Source of the DNA: Tetragonia tetragonoides
Lineage: Eukaryota; Streptophyta; Magnoliopsida; Caryophyllales; Aizoaceae
Reading direction: 5' to 3'
Length of the DNA: 64,000 nt
Assembly (NCBI GenBank): GCA_038025085.1
Contig: CM076139.1
Location: 52,432,807 to 52,496,806, forward strand
In this document: piece after piece, positions 11,501 through 22,321 of the stretch
Numbering within the stretch: the first letter of the stretch is position 1
Layout: every line of letters starts with the position of its first letter
Translations under genes and position numbers: made by a program
The notes under the pieces: generated by a model
The model's database searches: none
What the model was told of the DNA's origin: nothing
Seen by the model: only the letters and a program-made list of their open reading frames with translations

Positions 11501-14500
11501 GGAGCTTTATCCAAAACAAGAGCGATCTTTTGTGCAGATTGAGGCCTCCTTCTTGGCTCAGGACAACCCTGAGGAACACCTCCATCTAGTGCTCGCAAGG
11601 AATTTACAATCAATCCTAATAGCTCCTCAGATTGCTCAGGCCACTTGGTCTGAAAATGAAATACAATATAAATTTATACCACTGACAAAAATCTCGATTC
11701 AAAAATTATGATGAACAAGAAAATTCACCTTCGATCGGAGAGAAGCCGTTTCAGATGAATCGCGACCAGAAGTTTCCGGTGGATAGGTAGGCTGTCCACG
11801 AATAGCCTTTTCATGCACATCCATGTCACTAGTTCCCGTGTCTGCACTTGTCCTAGTGCTTTCAACATCAGCACTGCTGACACTCTCATTGACTACTGAA
11901 TCCAGTCTCTCAAACAAAGAGTGGTCCATAGTCACTGTTGTTCCATTTTCCCTCTCAGATTGTATGGGAGAGGAAGCTCCGCTATCTTCAAGGGACGCCT
12001 TTGAGGTTGCATCACATGCTTCCTCACTAGAGCTTCCTTCTGAAGGTTGGCAACATTCAACCATTATATCCAATAGTAAATCAATGATTGCCTGCTGCAA
12101 GACTTTCACCCCCATCAATAAATTCATTAAACTGGGAGGTGATTCATCAGACTTCAAGACCTTCTTTCCATCATTAGTGCCAGAAAGCTTGGTTGGAAGG
12201 AGTAAGCGCTTTACTTTGGCAGGATCATCAAGATAAGCACGCAGTCCAGTCAAAAAACCAGCTATTGCACCAGCATCGATTAGAAGCTTTTCTCTTAAAG
12301 TCACTTGTGGTTGTGACGGATTGTCTCCATATGTAACATGAAACCCTGCTCTAGACAGAAGGTTTCTAAAGATGTCCTCTTCATCGCCACTTATTCCTTC
12401 GCTATCTTCAGAGTCCAACAGATCATCAGGGTCAGTTGTTAGGGCGTCCTGATCATCCTCAGAGGCAAGAACCTGAAAAATGCAGACATGCAGGTAGTTA
12501 AACTGAAGGGTAAAATAAAATAATCCATTTTAGTAAAACCAAGAGAGATTTAATCCCCAATTCGCCCACCTCACACCACTTAGAAGTAGTCCCAAACAAA
12601 TAACAGGATGTCACGAACAAGTTGTGCATTGAAATTTAGACATAAGAAATCATAATTTTCATACAAATGCCATGAAAAGGATATGATAAAAGAAACAGAA
12701 AAATCACTGCATGAACAGCTAGTTAAAAATATTTATCACCTATGTCAAAAGGTACAATCCTTCGTCCCTTTCTTAAAGTTAAAAATATTTATCACCTATA
12801 ATGGACCTTAAAACCCACAAGACAAAGGTGATGTCATGCGTCAGTGAACAAGCTAGAAGCAAGTTAGCATCTTGCAAATCAAATTATGGAAACTTAAAAA
12901 TATTTATGTTACTTTCACAGTGCATGTTTAAATAATTAGTTCTCTGATTGGTCAGCTAGAAGGTCGCATACATCTTCATCTCCACATACCAAGGGTTGTA
13001 TCGAGACCCCCCCCCACCCCTTGTAGGAGACTATGGTGGAGTATTTCCACATAAAGCAAGTTGGGGTTAGTCTTACGCGATTGCGTATGTTCCAACTAGC
13101 TCAGCATGATATACCCCATTGGATCAGTAGTGAAATTTGAAATTAAAATATCATACAGGTGCACCAAAGATTGCTTGTTTGCCCATGGGTACATGAACTT
13201 CTTGCATGATTTACTCAGTACATCTTTTTTTTTTAAAGGGGTTGAGAGATTCCAGCACAAACAATGTCCCACAGACCATCATAATGAATTTTATTTTATT
13301 TTTTTAATAATTTCCATCAATGATAATGATTCAAAATCATCTAAACTACAAGGACATGGAATCAGGTGGTCTACTCACCTCCAAGTCAGAGAACTCAAAC
13401 CAAGGACAGCAGTCCAAGATTTCACAAACAAAAACCACTGTATCTCGCAAGAGAAACCCTGCATCTGGTTCTAACATATCAGAAACCTTCATAAACTGGA
13501 GCACAGAATTGTTCCAAGTCTTTGTACAAATAGAGGACTCCTTCCAAACTGTTTTGGCAGAGTTCTTCTGATTCACCACAGCCATCCTGTATTTAACCCA
13601 AAAATTCTTATCGGGATCACTTCCAGCTGACTGATCACTCTCTAGATATATACAAATGGTGTCAAAGGACTCATAAACACCTGCGTCAAGAAAGACAAGC
13701 CATCAACCGCTTGCCACGAACTGTGTAACCGAGGCCACAGTAAAGCTGAGCATTTAAAATATTAAGCACCTACCAATACGTAGCTCACATCCACCAGCCT
13801 GAAAGAATTTGCTGAAAATTTTTCGAGTCTCCATTATTTCCTTGAAGGACAAGAAGTTTTCAACTTTCCAGGTGAATGAACTTTTCTTTCCGTTGCCGTC
13901 AGTATGAGATTCGATTTCTGGGAACTCCTCCATTATGGAGGTCTCCTTCAAAATAAGAACCTCTGCTGAGAAAAAGACAGTGTCCTGCACAAGGAATCCC
14001 GAGTCTTGATCAAACAAGCTAGTTAGTGTAACAAATTCGCGCCAGCCCCAGTCTTTGGCAGCTTTGGAGTAGCGATTTTGTGATTCCTTTGTCACAGATT
14101 TCTCCTCCATCTTCTGATTCACAACTGATAATCTATGACTAACAAAGCAACTCCAATCACTGGAGGTATTTCGTGAATCCGTCACCTCAAGAAACACAGA
14201 GAGGTGGCAAGGCGGTTGAGACTGCCCTGGTAGCAGAAGAGTATAAGATTGATGTATGAAAAATAAAGTGAAAACCCATCTAGACCAAAATCAAGATGTA
14301 GTTCTCAGGGATGCAGTCTAACTCAGCAAAATTATCACCTCCCTTAACCTAGTGTCTCAAAAGAAAAAATCAACAGGAAGAGGGAAAAGACTACGATATA
14401 GGTATGTATATGCAAATGAGCAGCAAACATAAAATGCAGGTAGCTCAAATTCACATACCTCGAGGGTAAACAATAAGGCGGCAGTCCCGATTGCCAATCT

Positions 14501-16040
14501 GAAACCTCTTGCTCTTAATGCAAAGCCCGGTGATCTTCCTTTTCTTCAGAAGGTCCTTCAACTTGATGAAATTATCAATCTTCCAAGTGAACTTCCCGCT
14601 ATGGCCATCAGACTTTCTAGACCCACCACCACCCATTCTTGCTCCAAGCACAACCCCATTCTTGCAGAAACTACAAAATTCCTTAATAACATGAAACGAA
14701 GTGCTGAAAACCGCAGTGTCATCCACCAAAAAACCCGACTCAGCACTAACAAAATCCGACATCTTCATGTAGTCATTCCAACCCAAGCTCGTATTATCCC
14801 CACTCTTATTATCAGCAGCAAACCTCCCATACGAATCCCTCTGCATATGATTCATCCCAGGCTTCTGATTCAACACCGACATTCTGAACAAACACCAACA
14901 ACTCCGATCCGTCAACAACGACATCCCACCATTACTCTTCTCCGTTTCCTTACTCTCCAAACACATCGACAAATGCTCAACCCCATTTACTGAGCTCTGA
15001 TACACACTAATCCTCAAATTACACTCCCCAGCAGGAAAAATCGGGCTCATTATCTTCTGGGTCTTAATCATCTCCTTAAACATACTAAAATTATGAACCT
15101 TCCAAGTAAACTTCCCACTCAATATATCTAACGACGACAAACCCGACCCTAAATTCCCTCCAATCCCAGAAATCACCCCGCCCCCAACCCCACCTAAAAC
15201 CTCACTACCACTGCCATTGCTACTATAACTACTATTACTATTACTCCCATTATTATTATTATTACCACTATCCCTCACAAAACTAATACTCTCATTAAGT
15301 ATCAAAATATCAGCAATAATCAAAATAGAATCACTACTTGAAACAAAACCTCCTTTACTTTCAACAATATTACCAGAAGGAGTAAAATCACACCATCCAT
15401 GAGATTTCTTTTTACTAGAAAACCTATGCCATGAATCTCTATGTATACTTTTACAATCATCAACAAGATTAACAAGTGACAAACGATAACTAATAAAGCA
15501 CTCCCATTTAGATGAATTAGAAGGTGATTTACTAGGGTCCACAATTTGTAGATATATAGAGATATAACCTGGAAGTGCTTGTGAGTCACCTTTAGGGTAT
15601 AATAATAATCGACAATCAAAACCTCCAATTTCAAAGTATTTGCTCCACAAAGCTCTAGCTCTCATTTTTGGGAAATTTGCGACGGTCCATTTACATACGG
15701 CGGAGAAATCGTTACGGCGTTCGACGATTATTGACTCTTGACCACCGGCGGCGGTTGTTGAGGGCGCCGATGGATCCTCCGATGACATCGCCGCCGGAGG
15801 ATCGGTGGAGGAGAGAGAAACGGCGGTGGTTCTGGTGGTAGTGGTTGTGGTTGTGGTTGTTGTTGAGGTGGAGAGAGAAACTGCGCCATATGACGATGAC
15901 GATGAAGATGAAGATGAGGTTTGTTGGTGGTGTTGTTGCTGTTGTTGAGGAAAATGGTAAATTTTCTTAGTGGCCATAGCCATTTGTTTTTGTTGTTGCT
16001 TAGGTTTAGGTTTGCTGCTCTTTCCTTCCTTTTCTTGCAC
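7546..16040 (-). CDS. Large TRAF-like protein with four MATH domains
   Basis: Eleven exons join in phase to 1779 aa: 14459-16040, 13774-14226, 13379-13680, 11729-12472, 11371-11649, 11071-11232, 10054-10992, 9759-9974, 9116-9148 (only 33 nt), 8774-9034 and 7546-7914. The N-terminus is low-complexity (Q, H, S and T runs). Four MATH/TRAF-like folds follow at about residues 105-255, 305-460, 480-625 and 645-779, each opening with a core such as FTWKVHNFSMFKEM. An acidic, Ser-rich linker, a helical region and a long coiled coil (~1460-1700) come next. The protein ends GHMNGAAGPWFNHS. Architecture and length match the plant TRAF-like family represented by Arabidopsis At2g25320. MATH domains bind peptides and often act as ubiquitin-ligase or protease adaptors; the precise role here is inference. 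Introns hold two SINE-like insertions and a long poly(A) run. Confidence 0.92.
8110..8255 (-). mobile_element. tRNA-derived SINE-like insertion in a MATH-gene intron
   Basis: Read on the minus strand, the head (GGGGTAGCTTAGTTATCTGA) resembles a pol III A box. The head is followed by a diverged B-box region. The CATCGGGGCCACTGG block that follows is shared with the better copy at 9.5-9.7 kb. A T-rich stretch (A-rich on the minus strand) marks the 3' end. It is degenerate. Confidence 0.5.
8530..8567. repeat. Poly(A) run
   Basis: A near-uninterrupted run of about 38 A residues in a MATH-gene intron, next to other A-rich sequence. It may be a retroelement tail or simple expansion, and is prone to assembly length error. 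Confidence 0.9.
9511..9677 (-). mobile_element. tRNA-derived SINE in a MATH-gene intron
   Basis: On the minus strand it begins GGGGGTAGCTCAGCTGGTAA (A box) and has GGTTCGAGTCCCCTCAGGG (B box). A non-tRNA body follows, and the end is an A-rich tail (T-rich on the plus strand, 9510-9529). The body shares GGGGCCACTGG and a preceding block with the 8.1-8.25 kb copy, so both belong to one SINE family. It is not a tRNA gene: it lacks acceptor-stem pairing and a proper anticodon arm. Confidence 0.7.
13321..13760 (-). repeat. Source segment of the duplicated MATH exon
   Basis: This stretch covers exon 3 of the MATH gene plus the start of the neighbouring intron. It is repeated, diverged and rearranged, at 32844-33380. 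Shared landmarks include the exon text for KISQTKTTVSRK on the plus strand and intron text beginning ACACCTGCGTCAAGAAAGAC. Confidence 0.8.
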
Positions 16041-17400
16041 ACGTTGATGTTGGTCTTTTCTTTTCTTTTCTCTCTCTTTTGCTTGTCTGAATTTCTCTCA
16101 CTGTTGTTTTTTTTCCTCTTTTTTGGTTTTTTATTTATTTTTTTGTTTTTTGGTTTTTATAATATATTTTTGTTTAGGCACTAGCTGCCTAGCTGGTGTG
16201 GGCGTAGGATGGGTTGGGGAAAGGATTTTTGTAGGACATGAAAAGAAATTAACATAGATATCAAAAAGGATTTGCATTTTTTCGACAATGTGAAAGTTTT
16301 TCGGTGTTTTAGAAAAGCAAATGCGGTAGCCGATTTTATAGCTAACTATGGTTATGGACACTCATGTCCATCTTTACTCTTATAGTCGGATTCATTCGAT
16401 CCATCTCTCATAGCTCTGTTATTGAGGGATTAGTTAAGTTAACTCCTTAAATAAGTTAATTTGATCTTTCTTGCCCTTTAAAAAAAAATATTGAAAAATA
16501 ATTAACATAATAATAATGGTTTGGGTGTGGATTGTTTATTTGATAGACATTTGGTTATTTTTAAGTAAATATATACAAAATTGGGTGAAGTGACTTTTTT
16601 AAGAGTGACATGAGTTTTTATTAGAGTGACTAGATAATAAAGTGTTTGTATTATATTGAGTTTGGAAATTTATCTTATGATGTTGGCGAGTAAAATGTTG
16701 AACGTGAAAATTGCTCAAAGTATGATGTTCGGTGTCCTCTTTAATTGAAGAGATATTTGAGAGTGAGTGGGTTTGAGATAACGCGTATTCCATTTAGAAT
16801 GGAAAGATTTTGCTTATCATTATATAAAGCTCACTTAAAAACTAAACGGATAACATATATTGGTTGAGAATATTTGGCAAATTGACGTTTTGATGATTCT
16901 AATACATCAACGTCATCTTCAATCAGAAAAGATAATTAAGAATTTGTGTGTCCGAAATAAATCATGCTTATCTATAACTAAAAGTACTAGATTACCATAT
17001 CATTATCATATATTTTTCATTTATTTAAACTATTGAGTGATGGAAATATTAAACCACAATTCACGATTGTAGTGAAAACAAGATACATACTTATTAGGAG
17101 TACGGTATAATTTATAATAAGGTTGATGGGTATTCATTATTATGAAGTTTTCGTATGGTTTTATAAAACACATTTAATTGGTGTTTTTATAATTCTTATT
17201 TGTAGTGAAAAACTAGTTTGATCTCTTATACAATGCACAATTATATATATATATATATATGTCAACAAAAAAAAAAAAAAAACATATAAACCTCACATAA
17301 TAGTCTAGCAATAAGGTTTCACAATATTTTAAGGGTATAATATTGTTTTTTAATTGTCCTCAAAATTTTGCATTGAAAGGGATGTTTATTGTTTGATGTC
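16041..17400. other. Promoter/5' UTR side of the MATH gene and gene-free AT-rich DNA
   Basis: No gene is seen. The first few hundred bases, rich in pyrimidine tracts, are expected to hold the MATH gene 5' UTR and promoter. A short (AT)n lies near 17240-17262 and an A run near 17268-17282. Confidence 0.5.
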
Positions 17401-17530
17401 AATTATGGGAGGCATGTTTGGCCAGCTGCCCCACTCTTTGAGGTGCCTACAAGCCAACGGGAAAAATCATTGTGGTCGACGGTGGATACTCTTGGTAGTG
17501 AACCAAAAAAAAAATTATGGGAGGCATGTT
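17401..17530 (+). mobile_element. Very short retro-inserted fragment with poly(A) tail and 18-bp TSD
   Basis: The 18-base string AATTATGGGAGGCATGTT occurs at 17401-17418 and again, identical, at 17513-17530. Between them lie 94 bases ending in an A run directly before the second copy. An A-tailed insert with long identical target-site duplications is the hallmark of LINE-mediated retrotransposition. The insert has no clear tRNA head. It may be a 5'-truncated SINE or another short transcript. Confidence 0.75.
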
Positions 17531-18044
17531 CCAAGCTACTTGCAATTTAACGTTGTCAACAATCATTAACATAGTGCAAGAACAATTTTGGATCTTAAGT
17601 AAATTCTTCATTTTTCTTTTTTGAGGGACTTGAGTAAATTCTTCTAAACATTGACCTAGATTTATGTCCCCATATGCCATATCCCAGTGATAAAAAAAAT
17701 AAAATAAAATAAAAAAAGAAGTCACCATAGGAGAGACACTTTTCTCAATTTCCCAAACAATAAGAAAAGAAAGTCATATGCAGTTCTTCAGCATTCAGCA
17801 AGGGCCAAGGCCAATAAGATTGCCCGAGCTGGCTATGATATGCTTGTAGGGCCGATAGCTTAGTCGATAGTGGTGGGCTGTTCCAAGATAAGATTTGGAC
17901 GAATGGGCCAGAGCCCAGAGGAAGCGTGGGCCTAAAGGTGCTGCATGCATTTGGCATTTCACATTTGACATGTTAAAGTTTTCTTTTTTTCTTTTTTTTA
18001 TCCACCGTCGAGTGACTAATCATAATCATAATCAATCAATATCA
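17531..18044. other. Gene-free stretch
   Basis: No gene is seen. A motif near 18001 (CCACCGTCGAG) is the complement of GTCGACGGTGG at 17476, so it may be the A-tailed 3' end of another copy of the short retro-insert family on the opposite strand. Confidence 0.4.
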
Positions 18045-18125
18045 ATCAATGTATATATATAAAGCTGGCATTTTTCGAGACTTCTAGAGCATGTTACCTA
18101 GGCAATTAATTTTATGATTCAATTA

Positions 18126-18227
18126 CTCCATCCGTCCCAAATTATATGACAATTTTGGGAATTGTGACTCACACAGCACTGTGAGTCACAATTACCAAAA
18201 TTGTCATATAATTTGGGACAGAGGGAG
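18126..18227. mobile_element. Stowaway (Tc1/mariner) MITE, near-perfect palindrome
   Basis: A 102-bp inverted repeat with ends CTCCATCCGTCCCAAATTAT and ATAATTTGGGACAGAGGGAG, flanked by TA on both sides (18124-18125 and 18228-18229). The arms pair almost completely (CAATTTTGGGAATTGTGACT against AGTCACAATTACCAAAATTG). This fits the Stowaway family. Confidence 0.9.
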
Positions 18228-18459
18228 TATTTCGTGAATTTTGATAACGTAAAAAAATTGGAAAAAGTAAAAGATAATATAACAGTTACAAATTTGAGTG
18301 TAAATAGAATTGGTTGTGATCAGAATAACTGGAAGATCTGTTTCCTTCTAATTCTTTGCCTATAAAACCCGGTCAAAAGCCAACAAAGTATATGTCGTGC
18401 CTCCCCTCTTTTGTTCTGCTTTGCTAATTTGTGATGGTCATGGAGTATATAATTAAAAG

Positions 18460-18752
18460 CATGTTTGGCCTAGCTTGTGCATGACTTCTACTTTTCCTCT
18501 TATTTTCGCTCACAAATCACTCCCTCCACCTCCTCCTCATGCCCATTTTCAATTCCAAAAAGCTTAAACCACACCTTAGGACCCCCTAAAAGCATCAAAT
18601 TGGAGTTTCTACTTTTGGGCCTCCCAATGGGTGCTTTGAGTTTCTTAGAGGCTGAAAATGAGGATGAAGAGGAGGAGGAGGGGGAGGGGGAGGTTTGTGG
18701 GGAAAAATAGGTGAAAAAGTAGAAGCTCCTCACAAGATATGCCAAACACTAC
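18460..18752. mobile_element. MITE-like imperfect inverted repeat (hAT-type ends)
   Basis: The left end GCATGTTTGGCCTAGCTTGT pairs with the right end ACAAGATATGCCAAACA. Inside, CTTCTACTTTT is mirrored by AAAAGTAGAAG. The symmetry explains why open frames of about 80 codons occur on both strands; they are not genes. Confidence 0.65.
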
Positions 18753-19416
18753 CTAACTATATTATAGATATAGATATTTTGTATGTCAGTTTTTCTTTCT
18801 TTTTAGCCATTTACTTATCATCATTTACATTACATGCATGCAGATTTTGTTCCATCAATTTGGCAAATAAATGGTATACTTTTGATTATTTCGAATCATC
18901 TGCGCATCTATGTTGTTCATGACTTTGGGATGTGTATTTTTTCTTTTTTTGAAGGACGCCTTTGGCTGTATCATGGTTGTGAGTCCCTTTTTCTCCATCT
19001 TTGCACTACAATGTTGACATATAATATTAGAGTAATTTAGTTTGTTTTAGCTTTTTCTTGGCTATTGTTATGGCTCTCTGAATAAGGTTTAGTATCTTTC
19101 TCTTACTCCATGGTAATCGAATATGCAGATTCTTGAATACAAATTGATGGTACAAAGGATGGTCAAGCAAACATTTTGAATTAAAGTAGGTACTTTACTT
19201 TATTCTACAAATTCATGGATTTATCATTTAACATAAAGATAGTCCAATTTCACATTTATGAATGATTAAAACTTTTTATAATTGGGAGGATGTGGGAGAT
19301 AAATTTGGGAGCCTTATACTAATAATTTGACTATAGTAGATTAAAAATCTAAACAAGTCATGGTTTTTTTTGGTGCAAAACAAGTCATGGTTTATATCCC
19401 CGTCCCTAAACATGTT

Positions 19417-19442
19417 TATCATCATCATCATCATCATCATCC
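19417..19442. repeat. (ATC)n microsatellite
   Basis: About eight tandem ATC triplets, uninterrupted. Confidence 0.9.
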
Positions 19443-20079
19443 ACTGTGTAGGTTTTGGGATCATTTAGTACTTGGATGATCAAGTAAAACACTTTTTCAA
19501 GTGGTGTCGTGAAATGGAGCAACGAGGGCAATTGAGGATGGTAGACATATTGTATATAAGTTATATATCCGGTATAACAAAACTGGGGCATAAGAAGAAG
19601 AATTTTTGTAGAAGTAGTACTACATTAGAAGTATAATTCTTATAGGCCATGAGTTTTAGCCATGAATAAAAATACTGTATTACCACTACTTCTTTTTTTT
19701 CTAATAGGATTTAAAATATAAAATTATTATTTCAAACACGTAAGTATTTAGTAGGTCATAAGATGCTAACCAAGTAGCAATTTATAAACATATACTCCGT
19801 ACTAAGGAATTTATATATAAAAATCCATGTATCTCTAATTTAACCTTTTTTATATTTTTATTGGAATATTATTGAACTCTAAAATATGAGTTTTTAGCAA
19901 CAATATTATTGTATATATCATGATCTTCCTCGAGGATACATTATGCATATAAGAATCAAGACCTCAATCTCTATGTTAAAGGACAATGTTTCTAGCCGCT
20001 AGAGTTTAAGAATTAATTAATTAAGAAAAGAATAATAATGACATATAGATTTTAACACGTTCATCGTACGAGCATGATT

Positions 20080-20560
20080 AATAATAGGAATGCCATGTAA
20101 ACAAGCAACTAAAACAAAACACAAATAAAATTTAGGATAATGAAAAAATAGAGTTTGAGTTGTGACAAACCTCTAAAGTTTATAAGAGTTATACTAGACT
20201 CTGTCAAATATTTAAAATCAAATATAACTTATTCTACAAGTCTAAAAAATCAAAAAACAAAAAAACTTTACATGTAAGATTGTATCCAACGGTTGGTTCC
20301 CCTAAGTACAATAATAAAAAAATGATATTAATTAAGAATAAAGTTTAAGGTTGAAAATGAACATGAGCAAATATGTTTAGCCCGTGTATAGCACGGGTTT
20401 GATTACTAGAGCGCGCCACATAGAACTGTCATGTAAGCAAGTAATTAAAAAACTATACTTTAGGATAATGAAAACTAGAGTTTGAATTGTGATAGAGCTC
20501 TTGAGTTTTATAAGAGTCATATTAGATCTCCATAAAATATTTAATATCAAATTATCTTCA
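20080..20560. repeat. Direct repeat of a Helitron-tail-like segment
   Basis: The stretch from about 20087 (GCCATGTAAACAAGCAACTA, then TTTAGGATAATGAAAA) recurs from about 20418 (CATGTAAGCAAGTAATTAAA, then TTTAGGATAATGAAAA). It continues in parallel for about 140 bp in both copies. The Helitron-like hairpin and CTAG lie between them. Confidence 0.7.
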
Positions 20561-21562
20561 TGTACGCGTGTTTTAGGATTACTAACCGTTCAAAAAGGAT
20601 ATAGGAAGCTACCAACCATGATATTTTGAAATAAGTATTATTATTATAATTATATCTTACAATTTATTTAAAGTTACATATATTGGGGGATTAGTGTTGC
20701 ATCCTATATTTCATTCTTTCCCTCCTTTTGTCTCCTTTCCCACAATGATATGCAGGACAAGAGAGACGATAGATAATCTTCAAAACAGATAATCATAGTC
20801 TAGCCATAGGGGTGGGAGTTGAAGGTTTGACTTAATGATGACAAAGCAGCGTTGATGAGGGCAAAAAAAAAAAAAGGAGAAGGAAAGGAAGTGATCACTT
20901 ATGAGTATGAAGGGAGTACGTAGTATATGTTGATAATAACAGTCAATAATTTAGTGTGTGTTCCAGCCATATTTGATTTATCCCATTGAGGAGCTTTAAT
21001 CTTCTTTCTTTTTGATTTTCATATTGGAGTATGTACAACCGTACAAGCAGGATCATGGCACAATATATGAGTACTATATCGTAATGTATTGGTGATTTGA
21101 GCCATATTGCATAGTTAGAAGTTTAAAATGTTTGGGAATTGGAGCATTACTATATCATATCAAAGGATAACCTATAGTATTTCGATCTTTTTTCTTTATT
21201 TTATTGATAGAAATTAAGATAAAGTTCTAAAAGAAAATAAAAGTATGTATCTTTTGTGGGGTAATCCAAATAATCCAATGGAGGAAAATCAAATTTTTAT
21301 TTCAACTTGACTCTGATTATGTATATCTTTTACACTGACACATTTATTGAAAGTAAAAGACTACTAATTAACTAGACTCATGAGATAACCTGGTTGCTCA
21401 AATGAATTATCTCTTAAAGGGATAAACTTCAATATATCCTCTTACCACATATGCATGCGTTTATTGAAAATATTATTTACGATTGCATATTTATTTTAAT
21501 AGCTTGTGCATTGTACGAGTTTATAACTACATAATATATGTATGTTTATATATAAACACATA

Positions 21563-21817
21563 CTCCCTCTGTCCTTCTCTTATATTCTCATTTGACTTTT
21601 TGAGTCAAACTTTATAAATAGTGACCATTGATTGTGAAAAATATATAAAGAATTATAAGATCAAAATACATTTCTTAGATTCGTTTTAGATTATAGTTTC
21701 ACAATATCAAAATTTTTAATATAATTATATCTGTATAATTAAAGTTGTTAATGGTCAAAGTATCATCTTGAAGACTGTGCAAAGTCAAGTGAGAAGATAA
21801 GATAGGGACGGAGAGAG
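21563..21817. mobile_element. Stowaway-type MITE
   Basis: The ends CTCCCTCTGTCCTTCTCTTA and AAGATAGGGACGGAGAGAG are imperfect inverses, flanked by TA (21561-21562 and 21818-21819). It lies immediately left of a Helitron-type terminal hairpin, so it appears nested in that element. Confidence 0.8.
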
Positions 21818-21827
21818 TAGATTTTAA

Positions 21828-21857
21828 CCCGTGCATCGCACGGGCATAATTACTAGA
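21828..21857 (+). mobile_element. Helitron-like 3' terminus
   Basis: Perfect hairpin CCCGTGCATCGCACGGG, then CATAATTACTAGA. This is the classic plant Helitron terminal structure; the matching 5' end was not located. Confidence 0.75.
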
Positions 21858-22008
21858 TTATCATGAAATTTTAAACTTAATTTCAGTTCATTTAGTCTTA
21901 GCATACTTCATTTTGTTATGCGTAATTGATTTTGAACTTTTGATTAGGATTGTAAATGAAAACAGAGAGCCATGTTACAACTATCTCAAATGATTATAAA
22001 AGGATTAA

Positions 22009-22270
22009 GAGCATCTCCAATGCTACAAAACTTTAGAGAGCTTTTTTTGTATGCTCCCAAAAACCCATTTATATAAACCTCTTGTACTCTATGCCACAAA
22101 CCTCTAATAGGTTTATTGTCTATACCACATCATAACCCAAAAATCAGGTTTGTCTAGACAAACCGGTTTGTGTAAAAGTTAGGGTTTTTAGGTTTATCAC
22201 TATGAAAAGGAGATTTTTTTGAGAGGTTTTTCTTCCCACAAACCTTCCTACAAACCTTGCATTGGAGATG

Positions 22271-22273
<3 letters not shown>
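22009..22273. mobile_element. MITE with GAGCATCTCCAATG termini
   Basis: The left TIR GAGCATCTCCAATG and right TIR CATTGGAGATGCTC are perfect inverses, 265 bp apart. The left flank reads TTAA; the right flank runs straight into an (AT)n tract, so the target-site duplication cannot be confirmed. TIRs of this sequence are common in plant Harbinger-like MITEs. Confidence 0.8.

Positions 22274-22317
<44 letters not shown>
22274..22317. repeat. (AT)n microsatellite
   Basis: About 44 bp of alternating TA at the MITE/Helitron junction. Confidence 0.95.

Positions 22318-22321
<4 letters not shown>

Larger units (their letters stand above)
18045..20410 (+). mobile_element. Putative Helitron-like segment
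   Basis: The left candidate end is TATATATATAAAGCTGGCAT, of the AT-rich-then-GGCAT type seen at the starts of other segments here. The right end has hairpin CCCGTGTATAGCACGGG at 20381-20397 followed by TTTGATTACTAGA. Hairpin plus CTAG close to the end is the known 3' signature of plant Helitrons. No helicase ORF is seen, so it would be non-autonomous. Two MITEs lie inside. The left boundary is tentative. Confidence 0.5.

Noticed and set aside
14509..16042. Several 60-130 codon frames on both strands
   Set aside because: All are shadows of the large first exon of the MATH gene, whose frame carries clear MATH domains.
18477..18745. Acidic open frames on opposite strands (about 80 codons each)
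   Set aside because: They come from the two arms of an imperfect palindrome (MITE), not from genes.
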